A DNA stretch of 64,000 nt from Pseudomonas purpurea (GTDB taxonomy: Bacteria; Pseudomonadota; Gammaproteobacteria; Pseudomonadales; Pseudomonadaceae), in NCBI RefSeq assembly GCF_039908635.1, contig NZ_CP150918.1, positions 4,418,001 to 4,482,000 of the forward strand. The letters run 5' to 3'. Positions 10,597-20,525 of this stretch are shown one piece after another. Position numbers and translations under genes: made by a program. Position 1 is the first letter of the stretch; each line of letters opens with the position of its first letter. Below the pieces are notes generated by a model. The model made no database searches. It was not told where the DNA came from and was given only the letters and a program-made list of their open reading frames with translations.

Positions 10597-11929
10597 ATGA
10601 AACCCTCTCGCCTGCTGCTGGCCTGGCTCGCCATCCTGCTGGGTTTGAGCATCGTGCCCGGCAGTTGCAGGGCACTGGGACTGGACATCGCGCCCAGCCT
10701 GCTGTCGATCAATTGGGGCTTGCTGCTGGCACTTTTACTGCTGGCGGTACTGGATGCCTCCCGGCTCAGGCGCGTGCCGTCGCCACGGGTACAACGGCAG
10801 GTTCCCACAAGCCTGGCACTCGGGCGTTGGGGGAAAATTCAACTGAACATTGAACACGACTGTTCACACGCACTGAATGTTACGGTGTTCGACCACGTTG
10901 CGGACGGTTTGAGCATCGAGCACCTGCCGCAACAGGTCGAGCTGCAACCTGGCCAGCAGAGCCGTTTGCACTATCGCTTGCGTGCGCTCAAGCGCGGGCA
11001 TTTCACCTTTGAACGGTGTGAGATCAGCCTCCCGAGCCCGCTGGGTTTGTGGACCGCACGGCGTTTTGTAAGCGTCGCAAACGACACCCGTGTCTACCCG
11101 GATTTCTCGCGCCTGTATGGCGCCCAACTGCGGGCAGTCGACCACTGGCTCAGTCAACTGGGCGTGCGCCAGCGACAACGGCGCGGGTTGGGTATGGAAT
11201 TTCATCAACTGCGCGAGTTCCGTGAGGGCGACAGCCTGCGCCAGATCGACTGGAAAGCCACCGCTCGCCAGCGCACGCCGATTGCACGGGAATATGAGGA
11301 TGAACGCGACCAGCAAATCATCTTCCTGCTCGATTGCGGCCGGCGCATGCGCAGCCAGGACGGTGAACTGACCCACTTCGACCACGCCCTCAACGCCTGC
11401 CTGCTGCTCAGTTACGTCGCGCTGCGCCAGGGCGACGCCGTGGGGCTGAGCACCTTTGCCGGCGACCAAACGCGTTACCTCGCCCCCATCAAAGGCAGCG
11501 GCCAGCTCAACGTATTACTCAACGCCGTCTACGACCTGGACAGCAGCCAGCGACCCGCCGACTACCAGGCCGCTGCCAGCCAGTTGCTGACACGCCAGAA
11601 ACGCCGTGCCCTGGTGGTGCTGGTGACCAACCTGCGCGATGACGATGACCACGAGCTGCTCAGCGCTGTAAAACGCCTGAGCCGATACCATCAAGTGCTG
11701 GTGGCCAGCCTGCGCGAAGAAGTCCTGGACCACCTGCGCCATGCCCCCGTGCACACCTTGCCCGACGCCCTGGGCCTATTGCGGCACGGTGGATTACTTG
11801 AATGCACGGACCGAACTCCATGAGCAGTTGAGCGCCCAGGGAGTGTCGGTGCTGGATGTGCGACCCTCAGAACTGGGGACCGGATTAGTCACGCAGTATC
11901 TGAGCAGGAAAAAAGCAGGCGTGATGTAG
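10597..11929 (+). CDS. DUF58 protein (apparent +1 frameshift near 11772)
   Basis: About 443 aa if a single extra G in the run 11772-11774 is ignored. Two N-terminal transmembrane helices (residues about 5-25 and 30-50) precede an Ig-like region and the DUF58 core with REFREGDSLRQIDWKATAR near residue 204, followed by a VWA-like fold (QQIIFLLDCGRRM, RALVVLVTNLRDDDD). In the annotated frame the protein ends in unrelated residues at 11823. One frame over, the expected end continues as YCGTVDYLNARTELHEQL to the stop at 11929. Start at 10597 is chosen because the hydrophobic N-terminus begins there; the upstream frame runs through REP DNA. Partner of MoxR. The frameshift may be a read error (see findings). 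Confidence 0.85.
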
Positions 11930-11936
11930 CCATGTT

Positions 11937-11974
11937 AAAAAGCCACTTGTCCGCCACCAATCAAGTGCGGCTTT
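11937..11974. terminator. Bidirectional terminator between DUF58 and the Tc locus
   Basis: AAAGCCACTTG (11939-11949) pairs with CAAGTGCGGCTTT (11962-11974) with a 2-nt bulge. An A-run on the left gives a T-run on the minus strand. It lies between the convergent DUF58 gene and the 1444-aa Ig protein, whose stop codon is inside the right arm. Confidence 0.6.
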
Positions 11975-14900
11975 CTGGTTCCGATAAGTTTTCCACCGTT
12001 ACGGTGACGCTACCAGATTCGGTAGTCCCGCCCGGATTACGCAGTTCGACCGAAAAACTTAAACCCCCAGCCTCAAGAGGACTGTAAATGCGCGACAACT
12101 CACCCTTGTGATCAGTCGTCGCCGATAAATAGCCACTACCCGCCACCGAGTAAAACACCTCTCTGCCTGGCATCGGATCCCCGGAGACTGTGGCAACGAT
12201 CCTGGCTGTAAACGTCACATACTCCCGGATACCAACCGGATTCTTCGATGCAGTAACAGCCGCTACCTTGGCATGTGTTGGATCCGTGAGTGGATCCAGC
12301 ACCGTAAATGCCTGGCTTTTTGAGGCAGAGCCACTGCCACTGGTCGTTGCAATCAGGTCAAACGTCCCGATATTCGCAGGCTTGAACTTGACGCTCGTGC
12401 TTCCATCGGCATCGGTGAGCGAGGGTAACAACTGCAACTGCGGGAAGCTCCAGCTCACCTGTGCACCGTGCGCTGGCGCACCACTACGGCCATAAACGAC
12501 CCTGGCTTGAGCAGCAGCTTCTTCCCCAAGATAAACAGTCGGTTTTTCGGTAGAAAGGCCTTCAAGCAACAACGCATCTTCCTGCGTCGTAAACAACAAC
12601 GAAGCCGTATCCCAGCCCCCCAGCCCTCCACGCACCGAGGCCACCAACACCGCATCACCAGGCGCACCGAGCCTGAAACGAACACTCGCCTTGCCCTCGG
12701 CATCGGTCCGCGTCGGGGCCAGCGAAAGGCCGGCAAACTCCCACATCACTTCAACATTGCTCAAAGGCTGACCGGTAAGAGCCGACACCATGGTGGCCTG
12801 TGCCTCACCCTCTTCCCCCGGATAGGCGCCCTGACCGACGCGAACCAATGTCTTGATTTCACGCGGCTCATTCACCACAAACGCCAACGAAGCCGACTCG
12901 GAATACACCTCATCCCCCACCGTTGCCCTCAGCTCGGCGGCCCCCGGGGTTTTCGGAGTGAAGTTGATCCGCGTCACACCATAAAAATCGGTCACCGTTG
13001 TCACCGCCCCAAGGTCGGGGCTGCGCCAGGTCACGGTCCAACCGGACATCGGCTTGCCGCTGACGGCAGACACCACTGTCACCTGCTCATACAGCTCCTG
13101 CCCCCAATCGAGTGTTTGATGAACACGGTTGTTCCCGATGATTTTCAGTACCTGCGAACCGCTGCCCAGCGACAGCGCATTGGCCGATGACAGGTTCGAC
13201 AACCGCGACGCGGCCAGGCGCAGCGCAAAACTGCCATTCTTCAGGTCTCCCCCCTTGAGCGTGTAGCTCAACCCCTGATGGGTCATCAATTGCGGCACCC
13301 CGAGGGCCGACGACGCGAAGCTCAGGCCCAGCTCGGCAGGGCCTGTGCCCGTCAACCCCAGCGTCACGTACTGATCCAGCAACGGACTGCCCTCCGGCAC
13401 CGACAACTTAAGACTGTGCTCCCCCTTGCGCCGAGGGAAATACGTCTTGGCGCCCCAGTCCTGGGCGGGCTGCAGATCAAAGCTGACCTTGAGTTCCTGC
13501 CACGGATCGCTCGCCAGCGCGTTGACGATCATGGAACGTTTGTCCTGATAATCGTCATAAGGGCTGGAAACCTGCGCCTCAACGTCATACCGCTGCGCGG
13601 CCACCGGCGTGAAGGCATAGCCGGACCAGCCGCGGGTGTCGGTGTTCACCACGTCCGGTGCAGTATCCCCGCGCCACCGCACAGGCACCTGCGCGACCGG
13701 TTGCCGGGTGAACGCGGACACCACTTGAACCCACAGCCAGGCACGATCCTGCCCGACGACCGGGTCCACGGCCGCTTCGTGCAGCGCCTCGATCCTGACT
13801 TTGTTGTGCGCCAGTTGCATCACATTGGCGGTGGACGTCAGCGAGAGCTGAGGCAGCGCCAGCGCCAGAGCAAACTGGCCGTTGTTCTGACTGGCGGAGA
13901 AGTCCAGCGCCCAGGCTGCGCCCCCGGCGCTGATGGCCTGAGGCAGGTGCAACTCAGGTGTAACCGTTACCCCCAGCTCATCGGCGGGCTTGCCCGACCA
14001 TTCCAGTTTTAAGTTCAATCCGATCAGCGGACTCAGGGCATGGGGCAAGAAGTTGTAACGATGAAGCGCCCCCAGACACGGATAGAGCGTCTGGTTGCCC
14101 ACCGTTGCCGACACCTGATCGAGCACGATGTGCCCTTCATCGGCCAGATTTTCGGAAAGTAAACGCCCGGACAGCTCCCGAGCGCCCGAGACCTCGGTAC
14201 TCGTGAGCGACAACTCGAACAAGCCACTGCGGCTGGTACTGAACCCGGAGCTCAGCCTCCATTCCCAGCCACCTTGCGACGTCGCGGTCGGCACTCCAAT
14301 CGTCAACCCCAGATCCGGCGCTCCATCGCGCAAGGTCAAGCTCATGGGTTTGTCCTTCACCGGGCTACCCGCCGTCGGCGTCACGCGAAAGGTATGCGAC
14401 TGGTCACGTAGACAGGCGATCCCGACAGTGGCCCGGTCCACGGGCTCGTTATCCAGATGAAACAAGACTTTGTCCTTCCACGGGCTGCTCGCCAACGCTG
14501 TCACTGCAAACTCGCGCTCAACCGGCGGCATGTCCACGTGGGCCCTGACGTTTGCGGTAATGGTGTAAGCCCCTGCGTTTTTTGGCGTATCCAGCACACT
14601 GGCCCAGCCCCCCGCCCCCGTGACGGTGGACACCGTGCCATTGGGCCCCACCCAGTCAACCAAGGCATTGACCACCGGGTCACCAGGCCCACTGGCGAGG
14701 ATATGCAGCGCCTGCACCATCAGCAGCACACTCTCTTGCTCATCCACCACCGGGGATTTGTTGGCCTCCCGCACGTCGCCAATCTCGACCCTGTTGCGTG
14801 CCAGTGACATCGGTTTTTTGCTCGACGCAAGCAACAGCTTTGAGCAGCCCAGCAGCAGATCGAACTTGCCATCGAGACGATCATCGCAGGTCAGGGTCCA

Positions 14901-16295
14901 GGTCAGTTCAGCGGCGCTCACCGGGACCGGCTCTTCAAGCTGCGGACTCACCGTCACCCCCAACTCGGCAGCGGAGTCACCCTCCCACTGCAGCCACAGT
15001 TCGGTCTCCAGCAATGGACTGTCGTCAGGCAGTTTCACGGTCACCGGGTAGTGGGTACCGCGATTGGGGTAGCCGGTCTTCTCGTCCCAACGGGCTGCCT
15101 TGCCGTCGATGACAGCCATGATCTCTTTCCAGGGATCGGTCGCCAGCACCCGAACGTCAAACCCTTGAGTGAACACACCGCTGGCGTAGTACAGACTCTC
15201 CACCGACGCCTCGATGACAACGTCACCCGCGCGGGCTGGTGCGTAATCGAAGTAAGCCCAACCCTCGCCATCGGTGAGCACCGAGGTTGTCTGCCGCTGC
15301 CCTCTTACTCCCCAGTTCACCGTCCGGCCGTCAAGCGGTTCACCGGTGTAGTGCGACGCCACCTGAACCCCCAGGCGCACGCGCTGTTGGTACTCGAGAA
15401 CCGGATAGTAAGCCGCCTCCAGGACCTCACGGAAGGCGAGCCGGTGATGCCCGAATGAAACCCGGATCGGGTAGGCATCGGCGGTGTACTTGTTCAACAA
15501 GTTGAACGAAAACTCATGGGGGCCATCACCCTCGATCAGCGGGCAGTCGAGCAACCATTGATCATCAAGCGGGTGATCCACCCCCAGCATCGGCGTCGCC
15601 ACAATGGCACCTTGCGGGTTGTCTTCGCTGTTCAGTGAGGCGTGGGTATCGAGCCAGGCATTGTCCGGCGCCGGCACAAAGCCAAGCCGGTGTTGATAAC
15701 TCCCGCTCGCCCCCAGACACAGGTACAACGGGCGCTCCGGCGACAGGGGCTGGTCGTCGAATGTCAGCTGTTGCAGCACCAACGGCTCCAGGTGCAGGAG
15801 AATCTTGATCCGGGTGATAAAGATGATCATCTCGTATTCATCATCTCGGCTGGCCGGGCTGATCACGCTGACACGAACCCTGTCGTTTTGTTTGAGTGGT
15901 AGCGTCAACTCGACTTCGTACCCGACAGGCTTGAACTCCATGGGTTGTGCCTGGCTATTTCGAGACCGGCCAGGAGGAATCGTTATCACCTGCGCAGGTT
16001 CGGAACTCCCTTCAATGCGGACCTCCACGCGGCCAGCTGCGTAGTGCCACGATTCGCAAAGAAAGCTCAGGATGTAATTGGCGTTAGCGCGAAGGTCCTT
16101 TGGCACCTCGATCACCTGACTGACCGAGGCTTGATTGCCAACGATCAGATAAGTAATTACTTCGCCGTTATAGGAGTCGTCTCCGCGATCAATCCAACTG
16201 GGATTGGTCGAGCCTTCTACCCAGTGTTCATACCCTTCGTAAAATTCGCCATTGAGTACCAGGCTCGCATTGGCCTGAATAATCGGATCACTCAT
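11961..16295 (-). CDS. Giant Ig-like-repeat protein of the Tc toxin locus, 1444 aa
   Basis: No signal peptide or membrane helix is visible. Residues about 1-300 form a unique beta-rich head (SLVLNGEFYEGYEHWVEGS, a lectin/CBM-like look). Then a composite module repeats: a block beginning L-A-[ST]-[DS]-P-W (LATDPWKEIM, LASSPWKDKV, LASDPWQELK) followed by an invasin/Big_1-like Ig domain (VQVASHYTGEPLDGRTVNW; VQVVSAFTRQPVAQVPVRW; VTVVSAVSGKPMSGWTVTW). The last 350 residues are three or four more Big_1-like domains (LTGQPLSNVEVMWEFAG, SGAPAHGAQVSWSF). Start at ATG 16295 behind AGGAG; an in-frame TTG at 16346 overlaps the upstream stop but lacks a ribosome site. It is the last gene of the leftward tca-type operon, 47 bp after the TcA C-terminal half. 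Function unknown; an accessory or target-binding protein of the Tc complex is an inference from position and fold. Confidence 0.85.
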   Translation of the reverse strand: MSDPIIQANASLVLNGEFYEGYEHWVEGSTNPSWIDRGDDSYNGEVITYLIVGNQASVSQVIEVPKDLRANANYILSFLCESWHYAAGRVEVRIEGSSEPAQVITIPPGRSRNSQAQPMEFKPVGYEVELTLPLKQNDRVRVSVISPASRDDEYEMIIFITRIKILLHLEPLVLQQLTFDDQPLSPERPLYLCLGASGSYQHRLGFVPAPDNAWLDTHASLNSEDNPQGAIVATPMLGVDHPLDDQWLLDCPLIEGDGPHEFSFNLLNKYTADAYPIRVSFGHHRLAFREVLEAAYYPVLEYQQRVRLGVQVASHYTGEPLDGRTVNWGVRGQRQTTSVLTDGEGWAYFDYAPARAGDVVIEASVESLYYASGVFTQGFDVRVLATDPWKEIMAVIDGKAARWDEKTGYPNRGTHYPVTVKLPDDSPLLETELWLQWEGDSAAELGVTVSPQLEEPVPVSAAELTWTLTCDDRLDGKFDLLLGCSKLLLASSKKPMSLARNRVEIGDVREANKSPVVDEQESVLLMVQALHILASGPGDPVVNALVDWVGPNGTVSTVTGAGGWASVLDTPKNAGAYTITANVRAHVDMPPVEREFAVTALASSPWKDKVLFHLDNEPVDRATVGIACLRDQSHTFRVTPTAGSPVKDKPMSLTLRDGAPDLGLTIGVPTATSQGGWEWRLSSGFSTSRSGLFELSLTSTEVSGARELSGRLLSENLADEGHIVLDQVSATVGNQTLYPCLGALHRYNFLPHALSPLIGLNLKLEWSGKPADELGVTVTPELHLPQAISAGGAAWALDFSASQNNGQFALALALPQLSLTSTANVMQLAHNKVRIEALHEAAVDPVVGQDRAWLWVQVVSAFTRQPVAQVPVRWRGDTAPDVVNTDTRGWSGYAFTPVAAQRYDVEAQVSSPYDDYQDKRSMIVNALASDPWQELKVSFDLQPAQDWGAKTYFPRRKGEHSLKLSVPEGSPLLDQYVTLGLTGTGPAELGLSFASSALGVPQLMTHQGLSYTLKGGDLKNGSFALRLAASRLSNLSSANALSLGSGSQVLKIIGNNRVHQTLDWGQELYEQVTVVSAVSGKPMSGWTVTWRSPDLGAVTTVTDFYGVTRINFTPKTPGAAELRATVGDEVYSESASLAFVVNEPREIKTLVRVGQGAYPGEEGEAQATMVSALTGQPLSNVEVMWEFAGLSLAPTRTDAEGKASVRFRLGAPGDAVLVASVRGGLGGWDTASLLFTTQEDALLLEGLSTEKPTVYLGEEAAAQARVVYGRSGAPAHGAQVSWSFPQLQLLPSLTDADGSTSVKFKPANIGTFDLIATTSGSGSASKSQAFTVLDPLTDPTHAKVAAVTASKNPVGIREYVTFTARIVATVSGDPMPGREVFYSVAGSGYLSATTDHKGELSRIYSPLEAGGLSFSVELRNPGGTTESGSVTVTVENLSEPESRT

Positions 16296-16342
16296 GATTG
16301 CCTGCTCCTGTCCCTGTCCGGTTTTCTCGTGCGTATCGACGT

Positions 16343-19300
16343 TCAATCAAGCGCTAACGCCGGTGGATCATCCGGATCCTTGCCTTTGACCAGTTCCTCG
16401 ACTCTGCGCGTAAACGTCGGGTCGCCGGCCTTGGCCGTGTAGCGAACGCGCACGATGATGTCCGTCAATGACAAGAGCATGGTTTTCTGCGGGTCCTTGA
16501 GTGGCCGAGGGAACTTCAGTGTCCAACGCGATACCGCCCCCGAGCATTCGAATGGATTGAGCAAACCGTCATCGGGTTTCACCGCAGCCATGCCCGTGTC
16601 GCCAATACCTACCGACAACGCGATTTGCTGGCCACTGCGCAGGTTGAACCGTACATCGGCAGGGGCCACCGCGTTGCCAGGGTTGTGCAGGTACTCCACC
16701 GAGCGAGTGGATGCCTTGGTCGCCGTGACGCTCTGGACCTGGGACAAGATCGCCCGCACATTCTCGAAGGGGCCGACCAGGACCGGCAGGTCGACTTCTA
16801 CCGTGCTGATCTGTCGGCAGTAATGGCCAGGATGGTCACGATCGAAGAGCAATTGCGTGAGTTTGAAGTCCAGCGTGCCGGTGTTTTGCAGGTCCGCAAG
16901 CGCAGTTTTCCAGTCACTGAAACCTTCTTGCGGGTCCACCGTGTCATTGAACAATTGCCGCACGGAGATCGTCTTGACCAACTCCAGACGCCGCTCATGG
17001 CGGTGCAGGTATTCACGCTCCATGCGCAGCAAGTGCACCTTCAAGTGTTCCCCCGTCGTGAGCCCGTGACGCTCGTCCAGCCAGACCTGCGGCAGGGGAA
17101 TCTGCGAATCGTAATCGCCGGTTTCAAAGCTCAATGAGGCCTGGGCACTGATGCACAAGCTGACGACCGCGTCATACGCCTGATAATGCAAGGCCTTGAG
17201 CTGGCCCAGCAGCCAGCCGAACAGCTCGGCGTTGCTCGCACGCTTTTTGATAAAGGTGTAAAGCGTCAGCGCGTGGGCGTTGGCCCGCAGGGTTTGCCGC
17301 AGGCTGGCCTTGGCCGCTTCGACGGCGTGAGTCTGCGCGGTGACTTGCTCGTCGATGGCACGGACTTCCGCCAGCGCCTGATCGCGTTGCAGTGCCCACT
17401 CGCCGCGACGGCGGCGGTAGGTTTCGGTGGTGGCGGCTTTCTCCGCGTCCATTTGCAGCGCCATGGAACCAAGCTCCAGCCCATAGACAATGGCATCCGC
17501 AAGCTTTTCCCCTCTATGCCCACCGCTAGCTACACCGAAGATGTTGGGGAGCGAGGCAATCACTGCGCCACCGCCCTTGATGGCCTTCGATGTGAGGCTC
17601 ATTTGTTTGGCCTGAAGCAGTTGATCCATGACCTGGTATTCAACGTCGCTCACGTTGTCTTCATACTTTTTCACATACGCATCCGCACGCTCCTGCGCCA
17701 CCGCCCGGCTCTGCCCCAACGCGGTCACACTGGCCTCAAGCTGCGCGATGGTCTGCTCCTGCACGGTCTGGGCGTAGGTTCCCAAATCCACCAGATGGTT
17801 GTGCTGCAACTCCTCCATCTCGGCCCGGTCGCGTTGTTCGAGCAGGCGCAACACCTGGTTGCCATGGTCCTGCAACGTCTGCACTGCACGCAGTGCAGCC
17901 TCGAACATGACCCGCCAACGAAACGCCACCACCACCAGTTGCCCGCCCATCGGCCGCGGCGAACCGGCGCCGCCGGCGGCCAGGTCCCGCAACAGCTGGT
18001 TGGGGTCCGTCGGCGGGCTGAACAGCGGAATCAGCAGCGGCTTGCCATCGAGGGTGAGGTTATTGCGCAGGTTATGCAGGCGGCCGCCAGGCAAGGCGAA
18101 CAGCTCCAGCAACTGCTCATTGATCGGCTGTTCAAAACCTTTGACCCCCAACAGGCCAAGCTCGGGCGCTGCCTCGGCCTTGGCCGGCACATCCGCCAGG
18201 GTGAATACCAGGTTTTGTTCGAAGCTTTCCAGCGCGGGACGAGTGCTGGCATCGGCCAACAGTTGACCAACCGTTTTCGGTTGCCAGCGGTTGACGGTGC
18301 GCGCCGTCGGGGCCTTGCCCATCAGGAACTCGGCCTGCACGTAACACAATTTGGCCGCCACCAGGCTGTCACGGGTGAGCTGGCGATAGTACCCATCGCC
18401 CCAGGCCAGCAGGTTTTTTACATACTCGGTGAACGCCACAATCTTGAAATGCTTGGGAGCCGAATAGCCGATGGCATCCGGATCGGTCGGCGCCTCGGCT
18501 TCACAGCCCAGGTTGCCAGGGCCTTCCAATGGCCGGCAACGCCAGTAAAGGGGTTTGGGTGAAGCCGTGATGGGCAACGCAGCCAAGTCCGCTGGCGCCT
18601 GAGGGTCGAAGAGATAATGCAGCCACTGCTGAGCCTCCAGAAAACGGTTCTCGGCATTTAACCGTGAGGCCACCAGGTGCGGCAGATGGAAAAACAGCTC
18701 CCAGAAAAACAACCCGTTGGCGCCATCGAACGCGCCGTTGGGCTCGTCGATGGGACCTGCGGTCGGGGCCGGTTCTGGCAGGTGCTGGGTCTCCCAGTCC
18801 AGCACGGCCTCGACCGAAATATTGGCGCGCTGCACCAGCTCGGGGCCAAACAACGAGTTCAGGCGTACATGTTTGAGGAGCGGTTCGGGCTGGTTGAGGG
18901 TGAGAAACTGCGCGCCCTGGGCGTTGGTTTTTTCCAGTGATGGCGGGACAAACGACACAACCTCCCCCACCGTCACCACGTACTTTTTGCGCCCGAGTCC
19001 ATCCGTTGAGGTAACACCACCGAATTCAAAATTGACGGGGTTTGCAAAACCGCCCGCCGGCCTTTTAGCGGCCATCCAGGCAGTACTCCATCCACCGGCA
19101 TTGGAAAAATCCCCCGTGATCGGTGCAGGATCCCCCTCTGCCCCATTGAGCAACCTCAATTCAAAGTTCTTGGTGACCCCAGTGGCACCTGGTTTCACCG
19201 CGCAAAGGCCTCTGACCACAAGAACATCCTGCGCACCCGCGCGCAAAATCATCGCCTCTAAGGAGTAGTACGGCGTCAAGCTGCCGCTGGGGTCGTCGGT

Positions 19301-20452
19301 GCCGACAATGCTCGGAACGTTCTGGCGCAAAATTGGGTGCTGCACAATGTCCGGTCCGACAAAACGATGGTCCGCCAATGGCGCCAGCCAGCCACCATCG
19401 TCATTGGGCACGCTACGGAACAGGACATCGCGTATCAGGTACACATCGACAGGAATTTCAGGCATCGGACTGCTGCGATTGGTCAGCAACACCCCCAATT
19501 TACCTTTGGGGTGCTGGTCGTCGACAAACACGGTGGCAACCAGCCGGCAGCCCGCCGAACCATCCGCATTATGCTCAGAGCTATGCAAAGACAACGGCGC
19601 CGACCAATGCCCGTTCTGCGCCATGTACGCCAGCTGGATGTCCAGCTTGTATGGCAAGAACTCACCGGCCTGTGAACCCGCCACCTTGTCACGCCACTGC
19701 GCCCAGACCAGACACAAACGTCCGCCCCAGAACACCGGCCGCATATCCAGCACACGCTCCCCGACTGGAATCTCGACCGGTTGCCATTCACTCCACGCCG
19801 CCGGGTTGATCCCCCGGCAGTTGGACGTCAGCTCAACCTCAGCCTTGCGCCAGAAATACTGAAAGGGCTGCACCCGCTGCCTACCGACAAAGTAATAATC
19901 GGCGCGCGTGGGCGAGATGCCGTCCATGTAACCGCTGATCACGTCCAGGTTGCAGGTCTGTTCGAACGCTTGCAGGTAATCCTGCAAGGCCAGCTGCACC
20001 GAGTCAGTGCTCAGCCGTGTCTGGTTCAGGTTGTTCTCGAGGGTTTTGAACAGGCTGGTCTTGCGTCGACGCACATAAGGAGTGATGTAGTTTTCCGGGT
20101 ACAGGGCGATCATCTGTAACGCGGCCCAGTCCGGGTAGTTGTTGTAGAGCTCCCAGGTTTTCAGATCCCGTTTATCGAACTCGACGGCTGAATACCCAGG
20201 CTCCAGCTTGCGGTACACCGCATGGATGTATTGCTGGGCACAACTGGTCGCCTCGGCGACCCGGGAGTTCAGCACCGGGTAACTGTCCAGCGGGTCCATG
20301 CGCAGGAGCTCGAACAAGTCGGCCGGTGTTCTCAAGAAATTGAACTCGCCGCCCTCACTGCCAGGCGGGCCCTTTTTAAGCTGCCCGATGCAGTACTCGA
20401 CCAATGCCGTACGGCGCTGTTCGAGCAGGCCGGCGATGTGCTGGTTGTCCAT
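16343..20452 (-). CDS. Tc toxin TcA subunit, C-terminal half (TcaB/YenA2-like)
   Basis: 1369 aa, close to the second component of split TcA proteins. It supplies the translocation channel and the TcB-docking end of the TcA pentamer. Visible order: helical start with the Tc signature ELYNNYPDWAALQMIALYPENYITPYVRRRKT (residues about 105-140), a neuraminidase-like/receptor-binding region to about 650, then long coiled coils (ALRAVQTLQDHGNQVLRLLE; AQLEASVTALGQSRAVAQER) bracketing a glycine-rich hydrophobic hairpin (KGGGAVIASLPNIFGVASGG) that matches the pore-tip region. The C-terminal TcB-binding domain contains YCRQISTVEVDLPVLVGPFE and GDTGMAAVKPDDGLLNPFE. The ATG at 20452 has AGGAG upstream; 62 extra in-frame codons before it lack similarity. 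It lies 73 bp after the N-terminal-half gene, as in tcaAB/yenA1A2. Confidence 0.9.
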   Translation of the reverse strand: MDNQHIAGLLEQRRTALVEYCIGQLKKGPPGSEGGEFNFLRTPADLFELLRMDPLDSYPVLNSRVAEATSCAQQYIHAVYRKLEPGYSAVEFDKRDLKTWELYNNYPDWAALQMIALYPENYITPYVRRRKTSLFKTLENNLNQTRLSTDSVQLALQDYLQAFEQTCNLDVISGYMDGISPTRADYYFVGRQRVQPFQYFWRKAEVELTSNCRGINPAAWSEWQPVEIPVGERVLDMRPVFWGGRLCLVWAQWRDKVAGSQAGEFLPYKLDIQLAYMAQNGHWSAPLSLHSSEHNADGSAGCRLVATVFVDDQHPKGKLGVLLTNRSSPMPEIPVDVYLIRDVLFRSVPNDDGGWLAPLADHRFVGPDIVQHPILRQNVPSIVGTDDPSGSLTPYYSLEAMILRAGAQDVLVVRGLCAVKPGATGVTKNFELRLLNGAEGDPAPITGDFSNAGGWSTAWMAAKRPAGGFANPVNFEFGGVTSTDGLGRKKYVVTVGEVVSFVPPSLEKTNAQGAQFLTLNQPEPLLKHVRLNSLFGPELVQRANISVEAVLDWETQHLPEPAPTAGPIDEPNGAFDGANGLFFWELFFHLPHLVASRLNAENRFLEAQQWLHYLFDPQAPADLAALPITASPKPLYWRCRPLEGPGNLGCEAEAPTDPDAIGYSAPKHFKIVAFTEYVKNLLAWGDGYYRQLTRDSLVAAKLCYVQAEFLMGKAPTARTVNRWQPKTVGQLLADASTRPALESFEQNLVFTLADVPAKAEAAPELGLLGVKGFEQPINEQLLELFALPGGRLHNLRNNLTLDGKPLLIPLFSPPTDPNQLLRDLAAGGAGSPRPMGGQLVVVAFRWRVMFEAALRAVQTLQDHGNQVLRLLEQRDRAEMEELQHNHLVDLGTYAQTVQEQTIAQLEASVTALGQSRAVAQERADAYVKKYEDNVSDVEYQVMDQLLQAKQMSLTSKAIKGGGAVIASLPNIFGVASGGHRGEKLADAIVYGLELGSMALQMDAEKAATTETYRRRRGEWALQRDQALAEVRAIDEQVTAQTHAVEAAKASLRQTLRANAHALTLYTFIKKRASNAELFGWLLGQLKALHYQAYDAVVSLCISAQASLSFETGDYDSQIPLPQVWLDERHGLTTGEHLKVHLLRMEREYLHRHERRLELVKTISVRQLFNDTVDPQEGFSDWKTALADLQNTGTLDFKLTQLLFDRDHPGHYCRQISTVEVDLPVLVGPFENVRAILSQVQSVTATKASTRSVEYLHNPGNAVAPADVRFNLRSGQQIALSVGIGDTGMAAVKPDDGLLNPFECSGAVSRWTLKFPRPLKDPQKTMLLSLTDIIVRVRYTAKAGDPTFTRRVEELVKGKDPDDPPALALD

Positions 20453-20525
20453 GATCGTTGCTCCTGAGGTATAGCCAGGTTGGGCGCGACCGGGGAGCCG
20501 GCTGCCCGGATTGAGGGGGTACCCG

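Noticed and set aside
17186..18562. 458-codon rightward ORF inside the TcA C-terminal half
   Set aside because: Antisense shadow; the opposite strand carries the recognised Tc protein.
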